Source of the DNA: Paenibacillus sp. FSL A5-0031 | GTDB lineage: Bacteria; Bacillota; Bacilli; Paenibacillales; Paenibacillaceae | Assembly: GCF_001956295.1 (NCBI RefSeq) | Contig: NZ_MRTD01000008.1 | Coordinates: forward strand, 1-64,000 | Direction of reading: 5' to 3' | DNA length: 64,000 nucleotides | Shown here: positions 42,866 through 52,269 of the stretch, in pieces | How the letters are laid out: every line of letters begins with the position of its first letter | Numbering within the stretch: position 1 is the first letter of the stretch | The notes under the pieces: generated by a model | Database searches by the model: none | Told to the model about the DNA's origin: nothing | Seen by the model: only the letters and a program-made list of their open reading frames with translations | Translations under genes and position numbers: made by a program

Positions 42866-43546
42866 GTGATTGCGATTCAAGTTTTGGCTATGCTTACTAT
42901 GCTTATTGATCATATTGGTCTGTTGTGGTTCCCTGAGAACGTCATTTGGAGAATCATTGGACGGCTAGCACTCCCCTTCTATGCGCTCGCGATTGTCCTC
43001 GGTTATTACCGAACGAGCAATTTGGATCGTTATCTGAAACGGGTAGCATGGATCGCGCTTTTATCGCAGCTGCCTTATCAATTTGCTTTTTACCGGCTTG
43101 AAGTCAATACGGTAGGCACTTTATTCGTCTGCCTGCTGCTTCTGCGCCTTCTAGATAAATGGAACGGCAAGCCGCTTCTGCAAGTTCTGCTTTGCCTTTC
43201 ACTCGCTGGACTTCTCGAGTTTATGCCCTTCAGCTATGGCGCATATGCTGCACTGATCGTACTCATTTATCGCTATGCTCAAAATCAATCTTTTGTTGTG
43301 TTTCACTTCTCCTTGGAAGTGGTAAGCATCTTTATAAAGGAATGGTTCATACAGCCCTTTAGCATATTTGCTACTATTCTTATGGTCTACGTTCCTGATT
43401 TCATGCGCAGCCTCGAAACCATCAAAGTACCGCGCTTCGTTTGGCGCAGCTTTTATCCGCTTCACTTGACGCTTATCGCAATCGTTTATTATGCAACCAG
43501 CAGCGAAAGCTTTAAGGAAATATTTCGCAAGCTATCATTCAGTTGA
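42866..43546 (+). CDS. TraX family membrane protein
   Basis: 226 aa with seven to eight membrane helices. The opening MLTMLIDHIG ... RIIGRLALPFYALAI is the TraX signature (acyltransferase-like, first seen with F-pilin acetylation; chromosomal homologues have unknown targets). GTG start with GAGGGAAC upstream. No conjugation genes nearby, so it is a chromosomal housekeeping type. Confidence 0.88.
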   Translation: MIAIQVLAMLTMLIDHIGLLWFPENVIWRIIGRLALPFYALAIVLGYYRTSNLDRYLKRVAWIALLSQLPYQFAFYRLEVNTVGTLFVCLLLLRLLDKWNGKPLLQVLLCLSLAGLLEFMPFSYGAYAALIVLIYRYAQNQSFVVFHFSLEVVSIFIKEWFIQPFSIFATILMVYVPDFMRSLETIKVPRFVWRSFYPLHLTLIAIVYYATSSESFKEIFRKLSFS

Positions 43547-43735
43547 TCATTCCGCCAGTTTTTCTATGGCTTTCATACATGAGATTGCAGCTGCTACACC
43601 TCTTAAGCATGTGCAGTAATTGTCGAACATGTTAGAAAAGTGTAAATAAAGTAAACAAAATTCTGACCACATATTCATAAGGGGCTAAAATATTTACGTT
43701 AGAATGGAGGAAATTGATCGGAGGTGTTATAGGAA

Positions 43736-43954
43736 ATGATGAAAATCGTTACCTTTAAAAGTCGTTCTGTCCCAGTCTATTACCCTAATGAACAATCGGC
43801 ATCCATAGATCTGCTTCATCATAAATTGTACGAATTAGAACTCGATTTTGACTTCCGCAAAAAGTGGAGAAGAATCAAATCTGTTGAAATGGTGCGTGAT
43901 GTCGCTATTTTCCAGTATAACGACGGCACAAAGCTCTACCTTGAAGTATGTTAG
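43736..43954 (+). CDS. Small hypothetical protein (72 aa)
   Basis: 72 aa, soluble, mixed strands and helix (KIVTFKSRSVPVYYP ... YNDGTKLYLEVC). No family recognised. GGAGGTG lies about 10 bases before the ATG and a good terminator follows, so it is probably a real single gene. The second Met is an alternative start. Confidence 0.7.
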   Translation: MMKIVTFKSRSVPVYYPNEQSASIDLLHHKLYELELDFDFRKKWRRIKSVEMVRDVAIFQYNDGTKLYLEVC

Positions 43955-43966
43955 ATAACTCGTAAA

Positions 43967-44006
43967 GAAAGACCTGCAGGCAAAGTGCCCGTCAGGTCTT
44001 TTTGTG
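43967..44006 (+). terminator. Terminator of the 72-aa gene
   Basis: AAAGACCTG with CAGGTCTTT, with inner GGCA/TGCC pairs, then TTTTGTGTTTTT. Confidence 0.85.
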
Positions 44007-44028
44007 TTTTTATCAATCCCATTCACCT

Positions 44029-44063
44029 AAAAAAAGCCCCAACAGCATATCGCTGCTAGGGCA
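44029..44063 (-). terminator. Terminator of the MCP gene
   Basis: On minus, GCCCTAGCAG pairs with CTGTTGGGGC (imperfect) and is followed by seven T. It lies 20 bases past the MCP stop. Confidence 0.8.
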
Positions 44064-44082
44064 TTACTCATTCTCCTTTAAG

Positions 44083-45882
44083 CTAAACCTTAAATTTCAT
44101 AATTTCCTTCTGCAAATGCTCTGCCATATTGGCAAGCATAGCTGATGCCGCTGCAATTTCTTCCATTGAGGCCGTCTGCTGCTGCGCCGCTGCAGCTACA
44201 GATTGCGTACCAGAAGCCCCTTCAACCGCGATATCAACGACCTCTTTAATCGTCAGCATCACCTGCTCCGTACCTGCTGCAATGCCATTTGCTGCTTGCG
44301 AAACCTCATCAATTTGCTCAGCGACCTGCATAACCTCGTCCCGTATAGAGCCAAACATGCGGCCTGCTCCTTCAACTGCTTGGATGCCGCCGGATACGAC
44401 AGTGCCCGCATCATTCATCGCCAGCACCACACGTTCCGTCTCCGTGCCAACAGCCATAACAATCTTCGTAATATGATCGCTTGATTCCTTCGTTTGCTCT
44501 GCCAGCTTGCGAACCTCGCCAGCTACAACCGCGAAGCCTTTGCCATGCTCGCCCGCCCTCGCCGCTTCTATTGAAGCGTTCAGTGCTAGCAGATTCGTCT
44601 GAGCAGAAATGTCTGATATAACCTGCACCATTCTAACGATTTCCGTGGATCGATTCCCAAGTCCTTGTACGGCTGCAGCCAAACTATTAAAAGATAGCTG
44701 GATAGATTCCATTTGAACAACTGCCTGCTGCAGCGTCTCGTTTCCTTCTGTTGCCTGGCGGGAAGTTTTTTTGGCTGCATGTGACGCTTGCTCCGTGCTG
44801 ACCGCAATTTGCTGAACGCTTGCCGACATTTCATGTATAACCTGAAAGCTCTGCTCAGCACTAGCCGATTGCTTCTCAGCCCCATCTGCTACCTTCTGAA
44901 TTGTATATGCGATATGTTCGCTTGCATGACTGGTTTGCTCACCACTAGCCATAAGTTCCTCCGAGGAAGCGGCTACCTGATCGACGCTGCTCCCCACCTC
45001 GTGCACAAGCGTTTTAAGCTGCTTTACCATTTCATTAAAGCTTACAGCAAGTACACCTGTCTCATCTCGGTAATGGCAAATAATTGGTTCTATTTGAAGA
45101 TTACCTTTTGCAACCTCCATCGAAAGCGCAGAAACCTGCTTGATTGGCCGTGTCATGCGGATCGTAAACAGTATTGTCGCTGCCATACCGACCGCTATCG
45201 TAATTAATAAGGTAACGATTGTAACCGTCACAATCTGTTCAGCACCCTTATTAAAATCCTGCATATATGTACCCGAGGCAATAATCCAGCCCCAGTGAGG
45301 GTCCTTCTCTAAGTAAGTAATTTTCGACGCCAGTTCATTCTCTGTACCCGGAAGCGCCCAAGTATAATAAACAAAACCGCCACCCGACTCCGCTTTCTTC
45401 ATGAAAGCATCCGCAACAGGGAGGCCCCATTCAGAATCGAGCACCGGTTCTCCATCGCCGTACTTAAGTCCAGCAAGACTGCTGCCCTCCATCGTGGGAT
45501 GGGCAATCGTGAGTGAATCTTTGTCTAATGCAAAAACATAACCGTTTTCGCCGAGATCAATGCTTTTATTGATAGGCCGTTTGCCTGCCTCATTTTTTGG
45601 CCCAAGCATAGAGACTTTGACGAACTCCTCTGCTTTGGCACGGTCAATCGCTCCTGCTTTCACCTGTGTGTCAAGCAATGCAATTAAACCGATGGTGCTT
45701 TTAACGCTATTTTGAAGCAGCTTCTCGCCGCCCTTGTCCAGTTCGCTAACAGCAGTATTGTAACTTAAAGTACTAACTAGAATGCTAGGAATTAAAAGAA
45801 GCGACAAGCATAACGCCATTAGCTTTATACGAATCGTAGGTTTGATCGATCGAAGATTTTTTAGCTTGCTCAATAGACTCAC
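44083..45882 (-). CDS. Methyl-accepting chemotaxis protein
   Basis: 599 aa. TM1 at about 20-40, a single-Cache periplasmic domain (GENGYVFALDKDSLTIAHP, HWGWIIASGTYMQDF), TM2 near 210-235, HAMP, and a cytoplasmic signalling domain with the hairpin tip RMVQVISDISAQTNLLALNASIEAARAGEHGKGF (quoted in part: AQTNLLALNASIEAARAGE). GTG start 7 bases after AAGGAG; the upstream gene ends one base before, so they form an operon. Ligand unknown; Cache domains often sense small carboxylates or amino acids. Confidence 0.95.
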   Translation of the reverse strand: MSLLSKLKNLRSIKPTIRIKLMALCLSLLLIPSILVSTLSYNTAVSELDKGGEKLLQNSVKSTIGLIALLDTQVKAGAIDRAKAEEFVKVSMLGPKNEAGKRPINKSIDLGENGYVFALDKDSLTIAHPTMEGSSLAGLKYGDGEPVLDSEWGLPVADAFMKKAESGGGFVYYTWALPGTENELASKITYLEKDPHWGWIIASGTYMQDFNKGAEQIVTVTIVTLLITIAVGMAATILFTIRMTRPIKQVSALSMEVAKGNLQIEPIICHYRDETGVLAVSFNEMVKQLKTLVHEVGSSVDQVAASSEELMASGEQTSHASEHIAYTIQKVADGAEKQSASAEQSFQVIHEMSASVQQIAVSTEQASHAAKKTSRQATEGNETLQQAVVQMESIQLSFNSLAAAVQGLGNRSTEIVRMVQVISDISAQTNLLALNASIEAARAGEHGKGFAVVAGEVRKLAEQTKESSDHITKIVMAVGTETERVVLAMNDAGTVVSGGIQAVEGAGRMFGSIRDEVMQVAEQIDEVSQAANGIAAGTEQVMLTIKEVVDIAVEGASGTQSVAAAAQQQTASMEEIAAASAMLANMAEHLQKEIMKFKV

Positions 45883-45883
45883 T

Positions 45884-47197
45884 TTACAGTTCTCCTTTAG
45901 TCATCTTCTTTGCTGTGTATTCCGAACGTCGTATCATGGATATATCAAGCACGTCAGGTTCCTGTGGTTTGCCCAGAAGGAATCCCTGTACATAATTGCA
46001 ACCCCATTCGCCTAATAATTCGTATTGTTCCTTGTACTCTACTCCCTTGGCAATTACTTCAAGACCAAGCTTATGAACGAGATTAATGATGCCTTCAACG
46101 ATAATGCGATCCGCGCTTTGTAGATCAATGTTTCTAATGAATGACTTATCGATCTTAAGGCAATGAATCGGCAATTGATTCAAGTTGGTGAGGGAAGAGA
46201 AGCCTGTTCCAAAATCGTCTAGTATGATTCGAACGCCAGCTGCTCGAAGCCAGCTAAGTGTAGTCATGGCTGTAGTTGAAGTATGAAGCATACAGCTTTC
46301 CGTTATTTCAAGCTCAAATGAGGAGGGCGCAAGCTCATATTCCTTTAACACATGCAGCACCGTTTGTGAAAAGGTTGGATCTTGCAGTTGAAGAGAAGAT
46401 ATATTAATTGACATGTTAAGACTATTCAAACCATATTTGCTCATGTTCGCGAGCGTTTTGCACGATTCTCTAAGCACCCATTCTCCAATAGGTACAATAA
46501 GACCGCTATGCTCAGCTATAGGTATAAATTCTGTAGGTGAAATATCGCCAAGCTCAGGATGCTGCCAGCGCAGCAGCGCTTCAAATCCTCTAAGCTTGCC
46601 GTCCTCCATGCGATAGATAGGCTGATAGCTGAGGTGAAATTGCTGTAAATATAATGCCGGTCTTAACGCCGCTTCGATGGCGATGCGTCGGTTAAGCTTA
46701 TTCGTATCTTCCAAATTATAAAATCTTGCTCGATTGCCACCCTGCTCTTTTGATTGGTATAGGGCAGACTCCGCTCGGCATATGAGCTGTTCGCTTGTTC
46801 GTCCATCCTTCGGGTATAACGTAGCCCCAATACTCGAGGTCAAATACAGCTCAGCTCCGTTAATATCGATGGGACGCTCAATCGCATTTTTGATAGCCTC
46901 CACAGCTTGCATGCTTTGACATTCATCATGTTCTACAGGCATAGCTACCATAAATCTGTTTCCACCAACTCTACTCACCGTTGTAGCAGCCTTTCTAGCT
47001 TCAGCCAAACGCTGCCCCATCATGAGGAGTACATGGTTGCCAAACTCTGTTCCTTTGGTTTCATTTAAACGATAAAATTTATCCAAATCCACCAACGCCA
47101 CCACCATCCGCTTGCCTGCTGCACGTACGACATTTACGGCCAATTCCAGCTGTGCAAAAGCCTCCTTGCGACAAGGCAAACCGGTCAACGCATCCAT
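45884..47197 (-). CDS. GGDEF-EAL protein, both active sites altered
   Basis: About 438 aa. The GGDEF domain (residues 1-165) has VGGNRF in place of GG(D/E)EF, so cyclase activity is unlikely. The EAL domain keeps EALLRW, DDFGTG and LKIDKSF, but VIAEGVET reads VIAKGVEY, replacing the Glu proposed as general base. No sensory domain precedes the GGDEF. ATG 47197 follows AAGGATGGTGG; the frame is open to 47254 without a site. Operonic with the MCP gene. A c-di-GMP-binding, non-catalytic role is plausible; this is inference. Confidence 0.88.
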   Translation of the reverse strand: MDALTGLPCRKEAFAQLELAVNVVRAAGKRMVVALVDLDKFYRLNETKGTEFGNHVLLMMGQRLAEARKAATTVSRVGGNRFMVAMPVEHDECQSMQAVEAIKNAIERPIDINGAELYLTSSIGATLYPKDGRTSEQLICRAESALYQSKEQGGNRARFYNLEDTNKLNRRIAIEAALRPALYLQQFHLSYQPIYRMEDGKLRGFEALLRWQHPELGDISPTEFIPIAEHSGLIVPIGEWVLRESCKTLANMSKYGLNSLNMSINISSLQLQDPTFSQTVLHVLKEYELAPSSFELEITESCMLHTSTTAMTTLSWLRAAGVRIILDDFGTGFSSLTNLNQLPIHCLKIDKSFIRNIDLQSADRIIVEGIINLVHKLGLEVIAKGVEYKEQYELLGEWGCNYVQGFLLGKPQEPDVLDISMIRRSEYTAKKMTKGEL

Positions 47198-47366
47198 GTT
47201 GTTCGACCACCATCCTTTTCCATTTCCGTAATATACACTCATTTTGTCATACAACTATTAGAAAAATTAATGAGCAATATTTAGAACATTGTTAGATAAT
47301 TTAATACCCGTTCTAACAACCTTACAATTAGGAGAATGGCAGCGAATATTCAAAGTACTGCTGGGC

Positions 47367-47406
47367 AAAAAAAAAAGAATCACTCCATGTTATAGAGTGA
47401 TTCTTC
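47367..47406 (-). terminator. Terminator of the response-regulator gene
   Basis: AAGAATCACTC with GAGTGATTCTT and then ten T on minus. Strong; it lies 17 bases past the stop at 47423. Confidence 0.92.
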
Positions 47407-47422
47407 TTACATAATAGCTTAT

Positions 47423-48151
47423 TCAGCTTTGATTCTTGCTCGTATGCTGAGCGGTATACTTATAGCCGAATCCCCATACCGTTCGAATGAGCCGCGGTTC
47501 CTTCGGGTTCTGTTCAATCTTCTTGCGAAGGTTGACGATATGTACGTCTATCGCACGGTCTGTTACGAAGGAATCAAAGCCGCGAATCGTATTTATAAGT
47601 TCTTCCCTGCTAAACACCTTGCCCGGATGTGCAAGAAATAATTTCATCAGCTCATATTCCGAGAAGGTTGTTTCAACTAACTTCCCGCGAACCAGCAATA
47701 GGCGTCTCTCAAAATCAAGCTGAATGAGCTCCCCCTCTTCGGTCGCTTCCACTGCTGCTGAAACCTGCTGCGCTGTCTCTGTCTGCATCGTATTCGATCG
47801 ACGAATTAACGCCTCTACCCTAGCTGTCATTTCGTGCATGCTGAATGGTTTGCACATGTAATCATCCGCTCCAGCCTTTAAAGCCTGAACTCTTTCTGAC
47901 ACTTCGCTCTTCATGGATAGAATCATAATCGGTACGTTAGAGCGCTTTCTAATTAGCGCACACACTTCCATTCCGTCCAGATCGGGCAAGATTAAATCAA
48001 GCAGCACCAAGTCCGGATTAAACTCTGATGCGAGTCTTAAACCATCGTCCGCTCTATAAGCTTGCATGACAGAATAGCCTTCCTCGGATAAATACATAGA
48101 CAGCATATCACTCATCATGACGTCATCTTCAATAACTAAAACCTTATACAT
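47423..48151 (-). CDS. OmpR-family response regulator
   Basis: About 242 aa. The receiver domain has the acidic pocket IEDD and phospho-Asp in LVLLDLILPD, the Lys in CKPF, and then a winged helix (KVFSREELINTIRG, DRAIDVHIVNLRKKI, RTVWGFGYKY). ATG 48151 lies after AAGGGTGAC. It follows the hybrid kinase gene by about 100 bases on the same strand, so the kinase may be its partner, although hybrid kinases of this type carry their own relay. Confidence 0.94.
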   Translation of the reverse strand: MYKVLVIEDDVMMSDMLSMYLSEEGYSVMQAYRADDGLRLASEFNPDLVLLDLILPDLDGMEVCALIRKRSNVPIMILSMKSEVSERVQALKAGADDYMCKPFSMHEMTARVEALIRRSNTMQTETAQQVSAAVEATEEGELIQLDFERRLLLVRGKLVETTFSEYELMKLFLAHPGKVFSREELINTIRGFDSFVTDRAIDVHIVNLRKKIEQNPKEPRLIRTVWGFGYKYTAQHTSKNQS

Positions 48152-48253
48152 TGTCGTCACCCTTTTTGAGGATTGAAGATTTCTGTCGAATATTTTTTGT
48201 ATCTCTACTATACCTTAACGTTATTAAAGGAACAACAAGTTGTTAGAAATTTG

Positions 48254-51200
48254 TTAGGTTTTATTGTCGAATACATCTTTCGCTTTCCGAAGCCCATCCA
48301 AAAGCCGCTTTAACGTCACCTCTAACTGATTAATAGCTTTTTGCAAATTGTCCGATTCAAGCTCCGGCAGCTTCACGATTCGCTCAACCTCACAAGCCGC
48401 CTCTAACAATTCGTAGGCGGATAAATAACCGGCAGCCCCCTTAAGTGTGTGAGCCATTCGTTTGACAATTGTTAGCTCCGATTGCTTAACCATCATTCGC
48501 AGCTGGTCTGCAAATGAATCGTAATCAAGCATAAATTGCTCCATCATATGCAGCAAAATCGGCAGTTTTCCATTCACTCTTGCCAGTGCGCTTTCAACGT
48601 CCATGCCGTCAATAGACGGCAAACTATCTATATTTGCTGGTTCTAATGCACGTGAACGATCATTTAGGCCCGATTTGACGACCGGCTGAATAGTCGAACC
48701 GTTGATTTCCTTCAGCCAATAGGAAATGACATTATGAATTCGCTCGGAGGAAATAGGCTTCGTTACCACATCATTCATCCCCAGCTTCAAATAACGCTCG
48801 TGATCATTGCGAAGCACGTTTGCCGTTACGGCAATAATCGGAATATGATCATATTTAGCTTGTGTGCGAATGATGCGAACCGCTTCCGATCCATCCATTA
48901 TCGGCATATGAATATCCATTAATATAAGATCCCAGCGCTCTTCACCCAGCTTAATCAGCACTTCTTCGCCATTCTCAGCTAAGCCGACCTCGTAGCCCCG
49001 CTCCTTCAAAATTTCGATTGCAACCAGCTGATTAATTTTATTGTCCTCTGCTAACAAAATCCGCGTATTTGTCACATTTTGTTGAATCGTTGCTACTGAC
49101 TCGATTTCTTGTTCCTTCCCATCCGTGCCTTTATGATCGAGAACACTTTCAATTGCACGAAGCATAGCCGTCCTCATGATAGGCTTAATTAACAATGTGA
49201 CCGGTCTTTGCTCAGCAGGAAGCTGCATCATTTCGTCGCGTCCATAAGAGGTCGTCATAGCAATGGTTTTGACACCGGCTAGTTCCGCATCACGATGGAA
49301 TTCAAGCCAGGTTTCTGCACCGTACATATCCGGCATCTCCATATCCAGTACGATAAGCTTCGGCAGTGCGCCAGCTCCAATGCGGCGCAGGCGATCTCTA
49401 GCCATTTTCCAAGAGTGAAATGGAATAGGTGTCAAGCCAAACGATTCGATAATATCGCTCCAGTGCTCCCGCATTTCGTCATCATCCTCTACGATCCAAA
49501 CGGGCTGCTCCAATAAATCCTGATGTACCTGCAAACGCGGTTCGGTATACTTATGAATAATAGTAAATGGCAGCGTAAAGTAAAACTCGCTTCCAACAAG
49601 CGCTTTACTGGTAACCTTTAGCTTGCCTCCCATTAATTCAACAAATGATTTGGATATGACAAGTCCAAGTCCTGTTCCACCAAATTTCCGTGTTGTTGAT
49701 CCATCCGCTTGCGTAAACGGTTTAAAGAGCTTCTGGACCTGCGCCTCGCTCATCCCAATCCCCGTATCCGAGATGATAAACTTCACGTTAACCCCTTTAT
49801 CCGTCTGCTCCACTATCTCCAGCTTCAGCCTTACTTTTCCTCTATTCGTAAACTTGATCGCATTCATGCATAAATTGAGCAGCACCTGCTCAAGACGCAG
49901 CGCATCGCCAATAATCGTTTGCGGCAGTTCCTCTGGCGTATCAATAATGAATTCAAACTGCTCTTTACCGCCCATAAATACGCTTAATTGATCGGTGATT
50001 CGGTGCATCAGCTCCTCAGGCTGGAACGGCTGACGTTCGATGTCGACCTTGCCTGCTTCAATTTTGGAGAAATCCAAAATATCATTAATAATCCGCAGCA
50101 GTGTCTCCGAGGATGTATTCATCTTATCCATATAATCCTTCTGTGACGAAGACAGCCCTGTCTTGCGCATTAATTGCGTCAAGCCGATAATGCCATTAAG
50201 CGGCGTGCGTATCTCATGGCTCATGAGTGCCAGGAATCGGCTCTTCGCTTGATTCGCTTCTTCCGCTTCGAGCGTGGCACGAACAAGCTTCTCCTGCACC
50301 ATCTTCTGCTCCGAAATATCTCTTGCTATACAAGAGAAAAACAGCTCACCCGTATCTTCATCCTTATGCGGCACAATGACCATGGAAACGTACAGCGGCT
50401 CGCCATTTCGCTTCATCAACTGCGCGTCGCTTTCCCAGTAACCAAACTCTTTGGCGAGCGCAGCTCCTCTCACAAGCTCGGAATACATTTCTGGATGAGA
50501 ATATTCCTCTACCATATGCACCTGATCCGCATTGCTTTGCAAGCCCAGCATTTCTCTGCCTGCCCCATTCATATAGACGAGCTTGCCTCTTGAGCTGACT
50601 GAAGCTATTAAATCCTTGGCTGATTCAACGATGTCGAGCAACCGGTTGCGTGCCTTCTCTACATGCTTGCGGTCGGATATATCGAGCACCATGCCTACAA
50701 CGCCAGAGAACCGCCCATTGCGGTCACGCAAACCATTCGAGCTGTGCAGCGTTGGAATTCTTGTTCCGTTTTTATGAATAAAGGTCCATTCCCTCTCATA
50801 GGAGAAGCTCGTGCTGCGGAGCTCCTTGAATACTTCAAGACCAGGCTGAACCGTTCTGCCAAGCTGTTCGCTAAGCTTCTCAGCTTCCAAGCGAACCTCA
50901 TCTAGATCCATGAACAACAGCGGTGTAGCGCTTCCAGCCAGCTCCGAAGTCTTATAGCCCAGCATCTCTTCAGCTGTTTTATTCAGATAAGTGACCTTAT
51001 ACTGATCGTCGAGTACGATAAATGCATATTGATTCTGATTAATGATTGCCTCAAGGCGATCGAACATTTCTTGCAAATGCTCCATCATGCCGTTCACAGA
51101 ATGACCAAGCTGACCAATCTCGTCATATGGCTCAACTTCAAGATGCTCAGCCTCGAAGCTCCCCGCAGCAGCCTGCTCCGTAACGCCCAAAATACGTTCT

Positions 51201-52111
51201 AACCGCTTCACAATACGTTCGAAGTAGAGAAAGAAGAAGATAACAATAATCACTTCTGAGACGGCAATCGTCGTGAAAATACGCCAAAAGATCGGCTTTA
51301 CCTCTTCTTCCAGCTTGGACATTGGCTCTTGCAATGCAAAACGCCATGGCGTTTCACTCACCTTTGTATGAAAAACCGCGTACGATCTTCCCGCTATATT
51401 AATTTCCGAAACACCCTCATAGGAGCCAAGCATCTTCTCCGCAATCGGAGACAAGGAAGACTTCTCATGAAATAAGCCCTTGCTAATGATCTCTTGGTTA
51501 TCAGAGCTATAGATGATGCCGCCTTCATCATTGAACAAGCGTATAATCGTTTGATCGCCTGTAAATTCAATGAATGGCCGAAGTGTCGCCATGACAATAG
51601 AGGCATACACAACTCCTTTGAGTTCATTCGTAGCCCCATATACAGGTACAACAATAAATGATTGCGTAGCATCAGAAAAAGAAGGCTTAAATGGGTCCGT
51701 AATGACCACTTTGCCTGTAATCGACTCCTGAAAAAATGACTCCATGCTCATATCTCTTCTAATACCATCGGTACGCAGGCTTATACCCGATTCATCAATA
51801 TACCCAATCGAGTGATAGATAAAGCCACCACGAACGAGCTCACGTCCAAAATAATGAAGACGCTCCTCATCTGTGCCAAAACGGACAACCTCTGTTCGGC
51901 TCATCACAATAACCTCCGCCTTGCGGATAGCCATCCATGACGCCAATTCGTTTGCACGTTTGTTTTGCATACTGCTTGTTTTCTCGATTTCGGATTTAAG
52001 CATTGCATCCTTGACCGCAGAATAGTTGCCTATTCCGGCAATTAACAACGGAAAAAAAGAAATGAGAACAATCAGGATCAAACCTTTTGTACGCAACGAC
52101 ATTTTTTTCAA
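48254..52111 (-). CDS. Large hybrid sensor histidine kinase (Cache-HAMP-PAS-PAS-HK-REC-REC-HPt)
   Basis: About 1285 aa. TM1 near 5-28, extracellular Cache domain to about 275, TM2 (VSEVIIVIFFFLYFERIV), HAMP, two PAS domains (about 365-600), HisKA with phospho-His in MSHEIRTPLNGI, ATPase with NLCMNAIKFTN, SDTGIGM, GGTGLGL. Two receivers follow (LIVLDMEMPD; LILMDIHMPIMDG) and a C-terminal HPt (MAHTLKGAAGY). All relay residues appear intact. TTG 52111 lies 7 bases after GGAAGGTGG; the frame to 52162 has no site. Output is probably the adjacent regulator or another partner. Confidence 0.93.
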   Translation of the reverse strand: MKKMSLRTKGLILIVLISFFPLLIAGIGNYSAVKDAMLKSEIEKTSSMQNKRANELASWMAIRKAEVIVMSRTEVVRFGTDEERLHYFGRELVRGGFIYHSIGYIDESGISLRTDGIRRDMSMESFFQESITGKVVITDPFKPSFSDATQSFIVVPVYGATNELKGVVYASIVMATLRPFIEFTGDQTIIRLFNDEGGIIYSSDNQEIISKGLFHEKSSLSPIAEKMLGSYEGVSEINIAGRSYAVFHTKVSETPWRFALQEPMSKLEEEVKPIFWRIFTTIAVSEVIIVIFFFLYFERIVKRLERILGVTEQAAAGSFEAEHLEVEPYDEIGQLGHSVNGMMEHLQEMFDRLEAIINQNQYAFIVLDDQYKVTYLNKTAEEMLGYKTSELAGSATPLLFMDLDEVRLEAEKLSEQLGRTVQPGLEVFKELRSTSFSYEREWTFIHKNGTRIPTLHSSNGLRDRNGRFSGVVGMVLDISDRKHVEKARNRLLDIVESAKDLIASVSSRGKLVYMNGAGREMLGLQSNADQVHMVEEYSHPEMYSELVRGAALAKEFGYWESDAQLMKRNGEPLYVSMVIVPHKDEDTGELFFSCIARDISEQKMVQEKLVRATLEAEEANQAKSRFLALMSHEIRTPLNGIIGLTQLMRKTGLSSSQKDYMDKMNTSSETLLRIINDILDFSKIEAGKVDIERQPFQPEELMHRITDQLSVFMGGKEQFEFIIDTPEELPQTIIGDALRLEQVLLNLCMNAIKFTNRGKVRLKLEIVEQTDKGVNVKFIISDTGIGMSEAQVQKLFKPFTQADGSTTRKFGGTGLGLVISKSFVELMGGKLKVTSKALVGSEFYFTLPFTIIHKYTEPRLQVHQDLLEQPVWIVEDDDEMREHWSDIIESFGLTPIPFHSWKMARDRLRRIGAGALPKLIVLDMEMPDMYGAETWLEFHRDAELAGVKTIAMTTSYGRDEMMQLPAEQRPVTLLIKPIMRTAMLRAIESVLDHKGTDGKEQEIESVATIQQNVTNTRILLAEDNKINQLVAIEILKERGYEVGLAENGEEVLIKLGEERWDLILMDIHMPIMDGSEAVRIIRTQAKYDHIPIIAVTANVLRNDHERYLKLGMNDVVTKPISSERIHNVISYWLKEINGSTIQPVVKSGLNDRSRALEPANIDSLPSIDGMDVESALARVNGKLPILLHMMEQFMLDYDSFADQLRMMVKQSELTIVKRMAHTLKGAAGYLSAYELLEAACEVERIVKLPELESDNLQKAINQLEVTLKRLLDGLRKAKDVFDNKT

Positions 52112-52195
52112 ACCACTTCCACCTTCCGCTACGCATGAGCCAAATCTGCCTGACTTTGACACTATTATATCTCTTTCAACTATTATTTGGATAAT

Positions 52196-52248
52196 AAAAA
52201 AACGCTAGAGCCTGCATGCCGCAACACTGCGGTTAGCTGCTCTAGCGT
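52196..52248 (-). terminator. Terminator of the YghZ-type reductase gene
   Basis: ACGCTAGAGC pairs with GCTCTAGCGT, with inner CCGCA/TGCGG pairs. On minus it is followed by seven T. It lies past the stop at 52270 and just before the hybrid kinase start. Confidence 0.85.
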
Positions 52249-52269
52249 CTCATCATAATTTATACTAAG

